Assembly (NCBI GenBank): GCA_023228025.1
Contig: JALOCD010000116.1
Coordinates: 1-12,634 of the forward strand
Direction: 5' to 3'
Length of the DNA stretch: 12,634 bases
Source: Prolixibacteraceae bacterium
Lineage (GTDB): Bacteria; Bacteroidota; Bacteroidia; Bacteroidales; Prolixibacteraceae
Positions 5,398-12,446 of this stretch are shown piece by piece; the stretch's first letter is position 1, and each line of letters starts with the position of its first letter. A program made the translations under genes and the position numbers. The notes below the pieces were generated by a model that saw only the letters and a program-made list of their open reading frames with translations, was not told the DNA's origin and ran no database searches.

Positions 5398-7626
5398 ATG
5401 AAAAATTATCTATTACTGCTACTGCTTTGTCTTCCTTTTTTTGTTTTTTCGGCCTCCCGGGAGGGACGTACTACGATCAACCTAAATGGCATCTGGCAAT
5501 TCGATCAGACGGTGAATGCCTTTCCCCCAGCGAAGTTTACAAGGACCATCCCGGTTCCGGGATTGGTGCATCTCGCGGAGCCAAAAATTGAGGATTATGA
5601 CAAATTTTTCAAGCGGCCCGACAAGGTTGAGATAAAAGATCAGCACAATCTCTACAACATCGATTATACCCCGAGGTACAGTTGGTGCCGGAAGATGGTC
5701 TTCATTCCAAAGGAACTCGAAGGCAATGAGGGGATGATCACAGTGAAAAAAAGTCAGTATGTGACCCAGATTTACATAAATGGAACCGATATGGGTACCT
5801 CGATGGCATGTTATACGCCTGTCGAATTTCCAGTAACAAATGCCCTGAAATATGGCGCCGAGAACGAGATCCTGATCAAAGTGGGCGATAGGGTTTGGCT
5901 TCCAGCCGCGGCTGCCGGTGGAACGGACAAGGAGAAAGAGCATTACCTGCCGGGAATTTGGGATGATGTACTGCTCTCGTTTACCGGGAAAGTGCGAATC
6001 AACAGATTGCTGGTTTTACCGTCTGTTGCAGGAAAAAAAGTGACGGTTAAGGCACAGCTTAGAAATTTAATTCCGGCGCAAATCTTCGTAGGCGATGCCA
6101 TGAAAGATTCTGCTACCCTCGATATTTCCCTGGCTGAGAAGTTGACAGGGAAGGTCGTCGCAGGCAAAAGTATCAGGATTTCGACCAAGCGGGACAATCT
6201 TACTGAAGTCGTGATGGAAATTCCGGTATCCGGCTTTTCGGCATGGACGCCCGAACATCCCTTCCTCTACCTTGCAAACGCGACACTCCGCAACAGCGAT
6301 GGAGTAGCAGATACATACAGCAAACAGTTCGGGATGCGCGACTTCACCCGCAAGGGGAAATTCTTTTATCTCAATGGTGAAAAATACATCCTGAGGGGAA
6401 CGAATGTGACCCTCCAGCGCTTTTTTGAAGATCCCGATTGCGGAAACCTCGTTTGGGACAAAGCGTGGGTAAAGCGGTTGCTCGTCGATTACCCCAAACA
6501 GCTCAACTGGAATGCCATGCGCGTTTGTGTAGGCATCGTACCCGATTTCTGGTACGACATGGCTGACGAGTATGGCCTGCTTTTCCAAAATGAATGGCTC
6601 TATTGGCAAAATCACGGTTGGGACGATCAGATCAGGACAGAGTACACCGACTGGCTCTGGACGGACGGCAGTCACCCGAGCATCGCCATCTGGGACGCTA
6701 TCAATGAAAATTGGGACAATTACATCGGAAACATACTGATCCCCGAATTGAAGAAACTGGATCCTACCCGGATATGGGATTCAGGATATATGAAAACGGA
6801 GGAGATGCCACTCGACGAAATGGACGAACCTCACCCTTACCAGGGACGCATCAGGGAGAAGGGAGCCGCATCCAAAGATAATTTTTATCCATTGGGTAAC
6901 CTGGATTTCAAACCGGCCAGGATACAGGAAATTCAGGATGCGAGCACGGTCCAACTAGTGAACGAATATGGCTGGATCTGGTTGTGGCGCAATGGCAAAC
7001 CCAGCAAATTGACGGTTGAGGTATACGATTATTACCTGGGGAAAAACTCCACGCCCGAACAAAGCAGGCAACTCCAGGCCTATTGGATGGAACTGGAAAC
7101 CGAGTGGCTTCGAAGCGAGCCCACCATTGCAGGGGTGCTGGCATTTTGCTATCTGGCAAACAATTTCGGCTATACGGGCGATTGGTTTGAGGGCAACATC
7201 AAGGATTTGAAACCCACACCTACGCTCGATTGGTTCCGTCATGCCTTTGCCCCGGCTGCAACCTACATCAATCTGACAGACGAACGCTATACCAAATACA
7301 TCAATCCACACCAGCCAGGGTCTACACTGCTCTTCAACCTGGCAGGAATCAACAATTTACCTAAGCCTGTTATGGGTACAGTTAAACTGAAGGTTTACGA
7401 TGCATCAGGTAAAATTAGCGGGGAGCAAGTTTTGCCGGTGAAATTGCCCTCTTATTTGCGTACAGATATCCCGGTAGCCATTACTTTGCCGACCCAACCG
7501 GGAGGTTATCTGCTGGTGGCCGAATTTACCCCCGAGCATGGGACACCGGTACTGAGCAGAAGGTTTTTGAAGGTAGGGGAGGCTAAAAAATATTCTTATT
7601 TCAACTTAAACCCCATCCTCAAATAA
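5398..7626 (+). CDS. Secreted glycoside hydrolase family 2 protein
   Basis: A 742-residue exported GH2 enzyme of the beta-galactosidase/mannosidase/glucuronidase fold. Residues 1-19 are a signal peptide. A jelly-roll sugar-binding domain spans about 24-195 (LNGIWQF near 29; LPGIWDDVLL at 184), an immunoglobulin-like domain about 200-312 ending FGMRDF (311-316), and a TIM barrel about 318-620 starting FYLNGEKYILRGTNV (323-337). The acid/base motif is SHPSIAIWDAINENW (425-439) with candidate E437; the nucleophile motif is VNEYGW (521-526) with candidate E523. The usual W-S-L-G-N-E appears as W-D-A-I-N-E, and W-rich NEYGWIWLWRNG replaces the common SEYG context, so this is a divergent subfamily and I do not assign a substrate. 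A C-terminal beta domain (about 640-727) follows. It is co-directional with the AraC gene, and its neighbours suggest action on a fucose- or rhamnose-bearing glycan. Confidence 0.9.
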   Translation: MKNYLLLLLLCLPFFVFSASREGRTTINLNGIWQFDQTVNAFPPAKFTRTIPVPGLVHLAEPKIEDYDKFFKRPDKVEIKDQHNLYNIDYTPRYSWCRKMVFIPKELEGNEGMITVKKSQYVTQIYINGTDMGTSMACYTPVEFPVTNALKYGAENEILIKVGDRVWLPAAAAGGTDKEKEHYLPGIWDDVLLSFTGKVRINRLLVLPSVAGKKVTVKAQLRNLIPAQIFVGDAMKDSATLDISLAEKLTGKVVAGKSIRISTKRDNLTEVVMEIPVSGFSAWTPEHPFLYLANATLRNSDGVADTYSKQFGMRDFTRKGKFFYLNGEKYILRGTNVTLQRFFEDPDCGNLVWDKAWVKRLLVDYPKQLNWNAMRVCVGIVPDFWYDMADEYGLLFQNEWLYWQNHGWDDQIRTEYTDWLWTDGSHPSIAIWDAINENWDNYIGNILIPELKKLDPTRIWDSGYMKTEEMPLDEMDEPHPYQGRIREKGAASKDNFYPLGNLDFKPARIQEIQDASTVQLVNEYGWIWLWRNGKPSKLTVEVYDYYLGKNSTPEQSRQLQAYWMELETEWLRSEPTIAGVLAFCYLANNFGYTGDWFEGNIKDLKPTPTLDWFRHAFAPAATYINLTDERYTKYINPHQPGSTLLFNLAGINNLPKPVMGTVKLKVYDASGKISGEQVLPVKLPSYLRTDIPVAITLPTQPGGYLLVAEFTPEHGTPVLSRRFLKVGEAKKYSYFNLNPILK

Positions 7627-7632
7627 CGAAGC

Positions 7633-7683
7633 GGGGATGATTGTTCTTGTGAATCGTGGAATTCTCCTCAGATCTTTTTTTTT
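7633..7683 (+). terminator. Probable terminator of the GH2 gene
   Basis: Just after the GH2 stop, ggggatgatt (7633-7642) can pair with aattctcctc (7660-7669) as a 10-bp stem with two G-U pairs and one mismatch, followed within six bases by nine T (7675-7683). The imperfect stem makes this a moderate call. Confidence 0.4.
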
Positions 7684-7698
7684 GCATCAATACCAGAC

Positions 7699-7742
7699 AA
7701 AAAAAAATCTCCCGCGAAATACCCTTAATATCCGCAGAAGAT
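7699..7742 (-). terminator. Rho-independent terminator of the lipoprotein gene
   Basis: On the minus strand ATCTTCTGCG (7742-7733) pairs with CGCGGGAGAT (7716-7707) in a 10-bp stem with two G-U pairs, followed directly by a U tract (A run at 7699-7707). It is 39 bp past the lipoprotein stop codon at 7781. The A9 run here and the T9 run at 7675-7683 are themselves complementary, so the two converging terminators may interact. Confidence 0.7.
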
Positions 7743-7780
7743 TTTTAATTGAGCTATTATTTGAATGAAACGTGAACTAT

Positions 7781-8857
7781 TTACCTTTTGTAATAAATGT
7801 CATAGGCTATCCAGTCGACTACGTATGCTGCAAAGTATACCTGGTGAAGTGAAGTGAACAGGGTAGAGATGTCAGTAATTGATTTGCCGATCAAAGCTGA
7901 TACAGTAGAGACAGTCCCATCTGCGAAGGTAATCTGAATATCCCGTTTGTTGGTGATAGAATGCTCAGAGTCTTCATCTTCATCGTTGTCAATAATGGTA
8001 ACAACTGCCTTTGGATCAAGTACCCCATTGACATAAATTTCAGCGGGTGATCCATGCTTTCTAACAATTTTCACATTACCAATGGTAAGTATATATTGGT
8101 GTTCGCGACCAAATTTAGCCGTATCTTTCTTGATTGTAAGCAATTTCTCTTGATATAAAATGCCTCCGGCTTTAAGGATAGTAAAGCTTGAGACTGTCGT
8201 ATCGCCGGATGAATACAGATATTTTGCGGTATATCCATTGGTGAAATCGAACTGGGAGGCATATTGGGTATTATGGTTAGGGCTAACAATGGATTTGATA
8301 CTTAAACCGCCGGCTTTTACATTATCAATGGTTATATCAGCAACATTGAGGTAGTCATAATCATGGTAATTGTTGTAATTGTTGTGGTAATCAGATACAG
8401 AAATGGAGAAATTGTTGGTCAGTGTTGAATCCGCCTTATGATATTCCCTCATATCATGCGGGTTTTTCAGTTTACTCAGGGGTAAATTCACCACCATGTT
8501 ATTGGTAGAGGCACTTTTTGTAAAAAATCTGATAAGTGGATAATGATTGCTTTCTTCCGTCTTTAACGCCTTGTAATCATATACACCTTTTACAAGGGAT
8601 AATGGAATGAGCGCACCATAACCGGTGGTTGTTGACATCATCGTTCCTGACTTCAGTGTTGATCCACTGCTGACGCTCAAGAGCTGAAATGCCTGTAAAG
8701 ACGAAATGTCTGTTATTGCACTATTCAGATTCTGGGTACTGCTGGTCAATGCATCTTTAAGGGGAATTTGGGAAGAATCAGTTTCTGTTTTTGAGCAGCT
8801 CAGTACCAGCGAGCTCAAAAGGAATAATCCTGATAATTTAAATGCAACGTTTTTCAT
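7781..8857 (-). CDS. Unrecognised lipoprotein
   Basis: A 358-residue protein I do not recognise. The N-terminus is a lipoprotein signal (MKNVAFKLSGLFLLSSLVLS) with the lipid-anchored Cys at 21 in LVLSC, then a polar Ser/Thr-rich stretch (22-75), so it should be anchored in the inner or outer membrane facing the periplasm or surface. The rest is beta-rich in pattern. A Tyr/Asn/His-rich segment YHNNYNNYHDYDY (157-169) and an acidic run DNDEDEDSEH (290-299) could bind metal ions, but that is a guess. A hydrophobic aromatic C-terminus (VYFAAYVVDWIAYDIYY, 340-356) is unusual for a soluble lipoprotein. It stands alone between a terminator and the 3' end of the NRAMP gene, so context gives no function. 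Confidence 0.8.
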   Translation of the reverse strand: MKNVAFKLSGLFLLSSLVLSCSKTETDSSQIPLKDALTSSTQNLNSAITDISSLQAFQLLSVSSGSTLKSGTMMSTTTGYGALIPLSLVKGVYDYKALKTEESNHYPLIRFFTKSASTNNMVVNLPLSKLKNPHDMREYHKADSTLTNNFSISVSDYHNNYNNYHDYDYLNVADITIDNVKAGGLSIKSIVSPNHNTQYASQFDFTNGYTAKYLYSSGDTTVSSFTILKAGGILYQEKLLTIKKDTAKFGREHQYILTIGNVKIVRKHGSPAEIYVNGVLDPKAVVTIIDNDEDEDSEHSITNKRDIQITFADGTVSTVSALIGKSITDISTLFTSLHQVYFAAYVVDWIAYDIYYKR

Positions 8858-8908
8858 TGTTCTACTTATTAATTGATGTAATTTTTACTAATTGTCTATT
8901 TACTAATT

Positions 8909-8916
8909 CAAAGCTA
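8909..8916 (-). promoter_or_regulatory. Candidate -7 box for the lipoprotein gene
   Basis: The minus strand reads TAGCTTTG, a perfect TAnnTTTG, 51 bp before the start codon at 8857. A TTTTG lies upstream but at a spacing of about 13, shorter than the usual 17-23. Within the leader, tttactaatt occurs twice (8884-8893 and 8899-8908). Confidence 0.5.
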
Positions 8917-8956
8917 AATCGACTTACATCAAAATAAAAAGCATCTAAGCATAAAG

Positions 8957-8980
8957 AGGGATATATACACCCAAATCCCT
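8957..8980 (-). terminator. Weak hairpin after the NRAMP gene, possible terminator
   Basis: agggat (8957-8962) and atccct (8975-8980) make a 6-bp stem with a 12-nt loop about 40 bp past the NRAMP stop codon. On the minus strand it is followed only by CTTTAT, so termination here is uncertain. It is the only stem worth noting in the 8858-9021 gap apart from the promoter box. Confidence 0.25.
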
Positions 8981-9021
8981 TTTCCGTTCAATGAAAACTG
9001 AATTGATTTTAGAATTATTTA

Positions 9022-10278
9022 CTAAAACATCCTTAAGATCGGGGACAAAATCAACATAGAAGAGAGGATAACCAAAACAATAACGGTACTCCAGCCAATA
9101 ATATTGTTAAAGGGCTTATTAACATATTCCCCCATGATTTTCTTGTTATTGACCAATAAAATCATACAAACCAATACCACAGGCAAAAGTACTCCGTTAA
9201 TAACTTGTGTCCACAAGGAGATGGCAATAAGAGGAGCACCGGGGATCAGAATGATTCCAGCCGAGATGACCAGAATCGAAGTGTAAAGTACATAAAATTC
9301 AGGCGCTTCATCCCATTTTTTATCGATTCCTGCCTCAAATCCGAATGCTTCGCAAACATAAAAGGCGGTTGCCAGTGGTAAAATCGTAGCCGAGAAGATA
9401 GAGGCAACAAACAATCCAAAGGCAAAAACCTGAGAAGCGAACTGTCCTGCAAGTGGTTGCAATGCAAGGGCAGCATCTTTGGCTTCGTCGATTGGTATCT
9501 TATTTTCATACAATGTGGATGCACAGGCAACCATGATAAAAAACGCTACAACCACCGTGGCTATACAACCGACTATGATGTCGATCATTGTATATTTATA
9601 GTTTTTCATTTTTAGCCCTTTTTCAATCACTGATGATTGCATGTAGAATTGCATCCATGGGGCGATGGTGGTTCCGATGATCCCTAAGACCATTGCGAGG
9701 CTTTTGCCGTTGACTGGAAAATCAGGATGAATTATGCTGTGCCCAATTTCGTCCCAATGGGGTTTGCCCATAATGGCAGAAATGACGTAGGTCAACAATG
9801 AGACGCTGAACACCAGGAATATACGTTCGGCTACTTTGTATGTGCCTTTGACGACAAGTATCCAGACCAAAAATCCGACCACCGGGACGGAGATATACTT
9901 GCTTACATGGAATACCTCCATACTGCCTGCAACACCGGCGAACTCGGTAGTTGTATTGCCAATGTCGGCTATCAGTAAACCAATGAAAATGAAAAAGGTA
10001 ACTTTTACTCCTGCGTTTTCCCGGATAAGATCTGCAAGCCCTTTCCCGGTTACGATACCCATCCTTGCATTCATCTCCTGGATCACAATCAATACCAGAA
10101 AAGAGGGAATCAGCGTCCAGATCAGATTATATCCGTACAAAGCACCTGCTACAGAGTAGGTTGTAATACCACCGGCGTCATTGTCAACACTTCCGGTGAT
10201 GATTCCTGGTCCTAATATTGCAAGGAAAATTCCGATTTTCTTATAAAGGGACCATCTTTTGTGTTTGTCTTTTAGCAT
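9022..10278 (-). CDS. NRAMP-superfamily divalent metal transporter, NRMT-like (probable Mg2+)
   Basis: A 418-residue inner-membrane carrier with about 11 hydrophobic helices. The SLC11/NRAMP fold is shown by LGPGIITGSVDNDAGGITTY (22-41, helix 1) and GTTIAPWMQFYMQSSVIEKG (202-221, helix 6). In canonical Mn/Fe NRAMPs helix 1 carries DPGN and helix 6 carries a metal-binding Met followed by Pro-His. Here the aligned residues are D34-A35-G36-G37 and A206-P207-W208: the Asp stays, while the Asn and Met ligands are replaced by Gly and Ala. That pattern resembles the NRAMP-related Mg2+ transporters (NRMT), in which loss of the Met is tied to Mg2+ transport. Metal choice is inferred. It is the second gene of an operon, 12 bp after a protein with MgtE-type Mg2+-sensing domains. 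A modest GAGGG precedes the ATG by seven bases. It is not called mntH because the Mn2+ ligands are missing. Confidence 0.88.
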   Translation of the reverse strand: MLKDKHKRWSLYKKIGIFLAILGPGIITGSVDNDAGGITTYSVAGALYGYNLIWTLIPSFLVLIVIQEMNARMGIVTGKGLADLIRENAGVKVTFFIFIGLLIADIGNTTTEFAGVAGSMEVFHVSKYISVPVVGFLVWILVVKGTYKVAERIFLVFSVSLLTYVISAIMGKPHWDEIGHSIIHPDFPVNGKSLAMVLGIIGTTIAPWMQFYMQSSVIEKGLKMKNYKYTMIDIIVGCIATVVVAFFIMVACASTLYENKIPIDEAKDAALALQPLAGQFASQVFAFGLFVASIFSATILPLATAFYVCEAFGFEAGIDKKWDEAPEFYVLYTSILVISAGIILIPGAPLIAISLWTQVINGVLLPVVLVCMILLVNNKKIMGEYVNKPFNNIIGWSTVIVLVILSSMLILSPILRMF

Positions 10279-10290
10279 GCCTGAGCCCTC

Positions 10291-11568
10291 TTATTTTTTG
10301 TTTGTCCTCCTTTTGTTAACAAGGTCTTCAATGACGTCATGGATGACAACCATACCTTCAAGTTGGTGATTTTTGTTGATGACCGGGATCGTTAATAGAT
10401 TGTACTTTGAAACCAGTTCAGCCACATCATCCATCTTTTGCTCATCATATAAATAGATTGGATCGTCATTCATAAATGATGAAATGCGGACTTCAGGCTG
10501 GGAGACTGCAAGGTCCCGGAAAGAGAAGGTGGCAATAAGTTCATTGTTTTTGTTGACAACGAAGAATCCAAAGAGGGATTCCGCTTCGGGTTTGTTAACG
10601 CGCAAATCTTCAAATACAGCTTCAACGGTAGTTTCCTCCTGGTAAGCTAGTATTTCGGTGGTCATGATACTACCCACCTCATAGTTTTCATATTCCAGCA
10701 GTTCGCGTACTTCGGAAGAGGATTCTGCCTCCATCTCGTTCAACAGTAATTCCGCCTTCTCCTCTTCGAGCGAATCGAGGATGTCGGCCGCTTCGTTCGC
10801 TGGCATCTTCTCCAAAACATCGGCCATTTTTTCGACCGACATGCCTTCGATGATTTTGATCTGGGCTTTGGGCTCCATCTCTTCCAGTACATCGGCAGCC
10901 ATCTCTTCATCCAGTGCAAGGAAGACCGACTGGCGTGAACGGTTATCCAGATCTTCAATAATGTCGGCCAGATCGGAAGGGTGAAGTGTGTTGAGCTTGG
11001 AATAGGTTGAGTTAAGCTTGATGCTCAAATTGGAATAGTCGATCGCCTCCATATCGTCCCAGGAGATGAATTTTGACGGAACGCTGGCTTTGACGAGGGA
11101 AAACAGAAACTTGATGGGCTGGGCAATCCCAATGCGACGAAGTAATCCTTCTATACCAACATCAACAGCAATGGCGTAGGTAATGCTGTTGATGGTTACC
11201 AGTCTTACATCGTTGACCCTAACAACTTTGCGCCCATTCAGATCCACAATTTGTTTGTCAAGGACCAGGGCAGCCAAAGGAATGCTCTCCTCTTTTTTGT
11301 TTTCCGGGAGCTCTTCAAGTTTGTTGCACAATACCAGGAGTTTCCGGTTTTTCTTGGATACCTCGAAATTGTCGAATGAAAAATGATTGACCTGATTTTT
11401 TATTTTGAGCGTAATACCGTGGACAACAGGTCTCTCGATGGGTTCCTGATTAGGGGTGAGATCTGCGCTGAGCAACAAATCTTTTACCGTTCCAACAAAA
11501 TTTCTTTCTGGATCAAAAACTTTTGCACCTATAATGCGGCTTAGAAAAAATGGGACTGTTGAAGTCAT
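10291..11568 (-). CDS. PRC-barrel / MgtE-N / CBS-pair protein without a channel domain
   Basis: A 425-residue soluble protein. Domain order: PRC-barrel-like segment about 8-85 (IIGAKVFDPERNFVGTVKDL), a second about 95-175 (IVDLNGRKVVRVNDVRLV), an MgtE N-terminal helical repeat about 190-290 (LHPSDLADIIEDLD, then ADVLEEM, ADVLEKMP, ADILDSLEEEKAELLLNEM), and two CBS motifs about 298-355 (VGSIMTTEILAY) and 362-418. In MgtE the N and CBS domains bind Mg2+ at their acidic interface and close the attached channel; here the protein ends after CBS with no membrane helices, so no channel is fused. The acidic surface (E/D-rich 205-285) is kept. It is translated just upstream of the NRAMP-like transporter, and I infer it senses Mg2+ or nucleotides and regulates that transporter in trans. 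The start is set by an AAAGGAGG five bases upstream. Confidence 0.9.
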   Translation of the reverse strand: MTSTVPFFLSRIIGAKVFDPERNFVGTVKDLLLSADLTPNQEPIERPVVHGITLKIKNQVNHFSFDNFEVSKKNRKLLVLCNKLEELPENKKEESIPLAALVLDKQIVDLNGRKVVRVNDVRLVTINSITYAIAVDVGIEGLLRRIGIAQPIKFLFSLVKASVPSKFISWDDMEAIDYSNLSIKLNSTYSKLNTLHPSDLADIIEDLDNRSRQSVFLALDEEMAADVLEEMEPKAQIKIIEGMSVEKMADVLEKMPANEAADILDSLEEEKAELLLNEMEAESSSEVRELLEYENYEVGSIMTTEILAYQEETTVEAVFEDLRVNKPEAESLFGFFVVNKNNELIATFSFRDLAVSQPEVRISSFMNDDPIYLYDEQKMDDVAELVSKYNLLTIPVINKNHQLEGMVVIHDVIEDLVNKRRTNKK

Positions 11569-11573
11569 ACAAG

Positions 11574-11606
11574 CCTCCTTTGCTTTTTATGAGTTAGCTC
11601 AGGAGG
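11574..11606 (-). promoter_or_regulatory. Strong Shine-Dalgarno with upstream anti-SD (possible translational switch)
   Basis: The minus strand reads AAAGGAGG (11581-11574) five bases before the start codon, unusually strong compared with the other genes here. CCTCCT (11606-11601) lies 20 bases upstream and can pair with AGGAGG for six perfect pairs, hiding the ribosome site; a smaller GAG-CTAA-CTC hairpin sits inside the loop. Such a layout is typical of thermosensors, riboswitch expression platforms or leader control. I do not recognise the M-box or yybP-ykoY riboswitch consensus in this leader. Confidence 0.5.
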
Positions 11607-11701
11607 ACAGACAAAGGCCGATCGTCCCGACTACATCAGGATAAATAATTTGTTTTTACTCGAGCCTTCTTCCATATTACTGGTTTCTATTTTCAGCAGT
11701 G

Positions 11702-11710
11702 GCAAAAGTA
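11702..11710 (-). promoter_or_regulatory. Candidate -7 box for the MgtE-N/CBS - NRAMP operon
   Basis: The minus strand reads TACTTTTGC, matching TAnnTTTG. It would give a leader of roughly 125 nt before the 11568 start codon, long enough to hold the SD/anti-SD structure and a tiny reading frame (ATGGAAGAAGGC, about 14 codons) that may be chance. A -33 TTTG at the right spacing is not clear. Confidence 0.5.
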
Positions 11711-11741
11711 CAACAATCATTTAGAAAAGCTAAGAAGGAAA

Positions 11742-12380
11742 TCATTTTTTTCTCATTTTCTTCATCTTGACGGGGTGACTCTGAGTCACCCCGTCAAGAT
11801 GAAGAAAATTGAGTCCAAACTCTTTGATTCTTTTGAAGTTAAGAGTACTGTTTGAATTGTATTCAATGTATTCCGAAAATGAGGAAAAAATCCAGGACGC
11901 AGGTGAATGTACCAACCCGGCTCGAACCGGGTTTTGTAAAATGTAGTTGAAACATATATTTGGATAGCCAACATCTGGATTTTCCAGGATCACCTCCTTC
12001 ATGCGCCCTTTGGTATACCACGAAGTATTGATTTGACTGGGTTCTGTTAAGCATGCTGCTTTCGTCTCTTCCCTGAAAAGCGAACCAGTTCTGATTATTT
12101 CCTTATTGATGGCACGAGCATATGATCTTAGCATAATCCCTATTGAATCATTTAATGTTCTCCTTTTCCCATTCCTTTGAACTATTTCACAAGTGTGAAC
12201 ATAAATCATTATGTGGAAATGGTTTGGCATTAAACACCAGGCAAGCAAATCTCCGTAAGGGAGAATAAAATCATGAATTTTATGCAGAAAAAACGAATAA
12301 TTATTTTTGCTGAAGAAAATTTTCTGTCTGTTATTGCCTTGATTGTAAATGTGGTAAAGGTGGTCGGTTTGAAAAAACAT
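11742..12380 (-). CDS. RAYT: REP-associated tyrosine transposase (IS200/IS605-type Y1)
   Basis: A 212-residue Y1 HUH single-strand transposase of the RAYT branch. Visible parts: N-terminal strand YHIYNQGNNRQKIFF (9-23), the HUH metal motif MPNHFHIMI (51-59; H54 and H56), SYARAINKEIIRTGSLF (86-102) and NYILQNPVRAGLVHSP (145-160), where Y146 is my candidate catalytic tyrosine by analogy with the conserved YI..NPVRAG motif. The family fold ends around 190. The remaining residues (HLDGVTQSHPVKMKKMRKK) are read through a 55-nt palindrome, so this C-terminal tail is probably not ancestral. The frame is otherwise intact and may be active. RAYTs are single-copy 'domesticated' transposases that process REP hairpins rather than moving as insertion sequences. 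No TAnnTTTG promoter or clear Shine-Dalgarno was found. Confidence 0.88.
   Translation of the reverse strand: MFFQTDHLYHIYNQGNNRQKIFFSKNNYSFFLHKIHDFILPYGDLLAWCLMPNHFHIMIYVHTCEIVQRNGKRRTLNDSIGIMLRSYARAINKEIIRTGSLFREETKAACLTEPSQINTSWYTKGRMKEVILENPDVGYPNICFNYILQNPVRAGLVHSPASWIFSSFSEYIEYNSNSTLNFKRIKEFGLNFLHLDGVTQSHPVKMKKMRKK
11755..11809. repeat. REP-like palindrome 1, inside the RAYT 3' end
   Basis: A perfect inverted repeat of 27 bp per arm around a single central T at 11782. The inner 29 nt (11768-11796; half site TGACGGGGTGACTC) is identical to the second copy at 12453-12481. The outer 13 bp on each side (attttcttcatct / agatgaagaaaat) are unique to this copy but still perfectly complementary. 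On neither strand does a T tract follow the stem, so it does not look like a terminator. Confidence 0.9.
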
Positions 12381-12446
12381 TTCAATGCAGATTTAAGAAG
12401 TTTGAAATTCCTATCTACAAGTTAACGTTTTTTCCGGAGAAAAACG

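Noticed and set aside
8884..8908. Direct repeat tttactaatt as another heptamer array
   Set aside because: The two copies are 15 bp apart, which is not a 7-bp period, and the AT-rich context makes a chance repeat likely.
11569..11741. Known Mg2+ (M-box) or Mn2+ (yybP-ykoY) riboswitch upstream of the metal operon
   Set aside because: I could not find the conserved core sequences of either family in the leader; only the SD/anti-SD pairing is reported.
11755..11809. Palindrome 1 as an ordinary rho-independent terminator
   Set aside because: No T tract follows the stem on either strand, it lies inside the RAYT frame, and its core is repeated exactly at 12453-12481. Copy 2 could double as a terminator.
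11742..12380. RAYT as a conventional insertion sequence with terminal repeats and target duplication
   Set aside because: No IS ends, target-site duplication or accessory gene are visible, and the protein is of the RAYT rather than the IS200 TnpA type.
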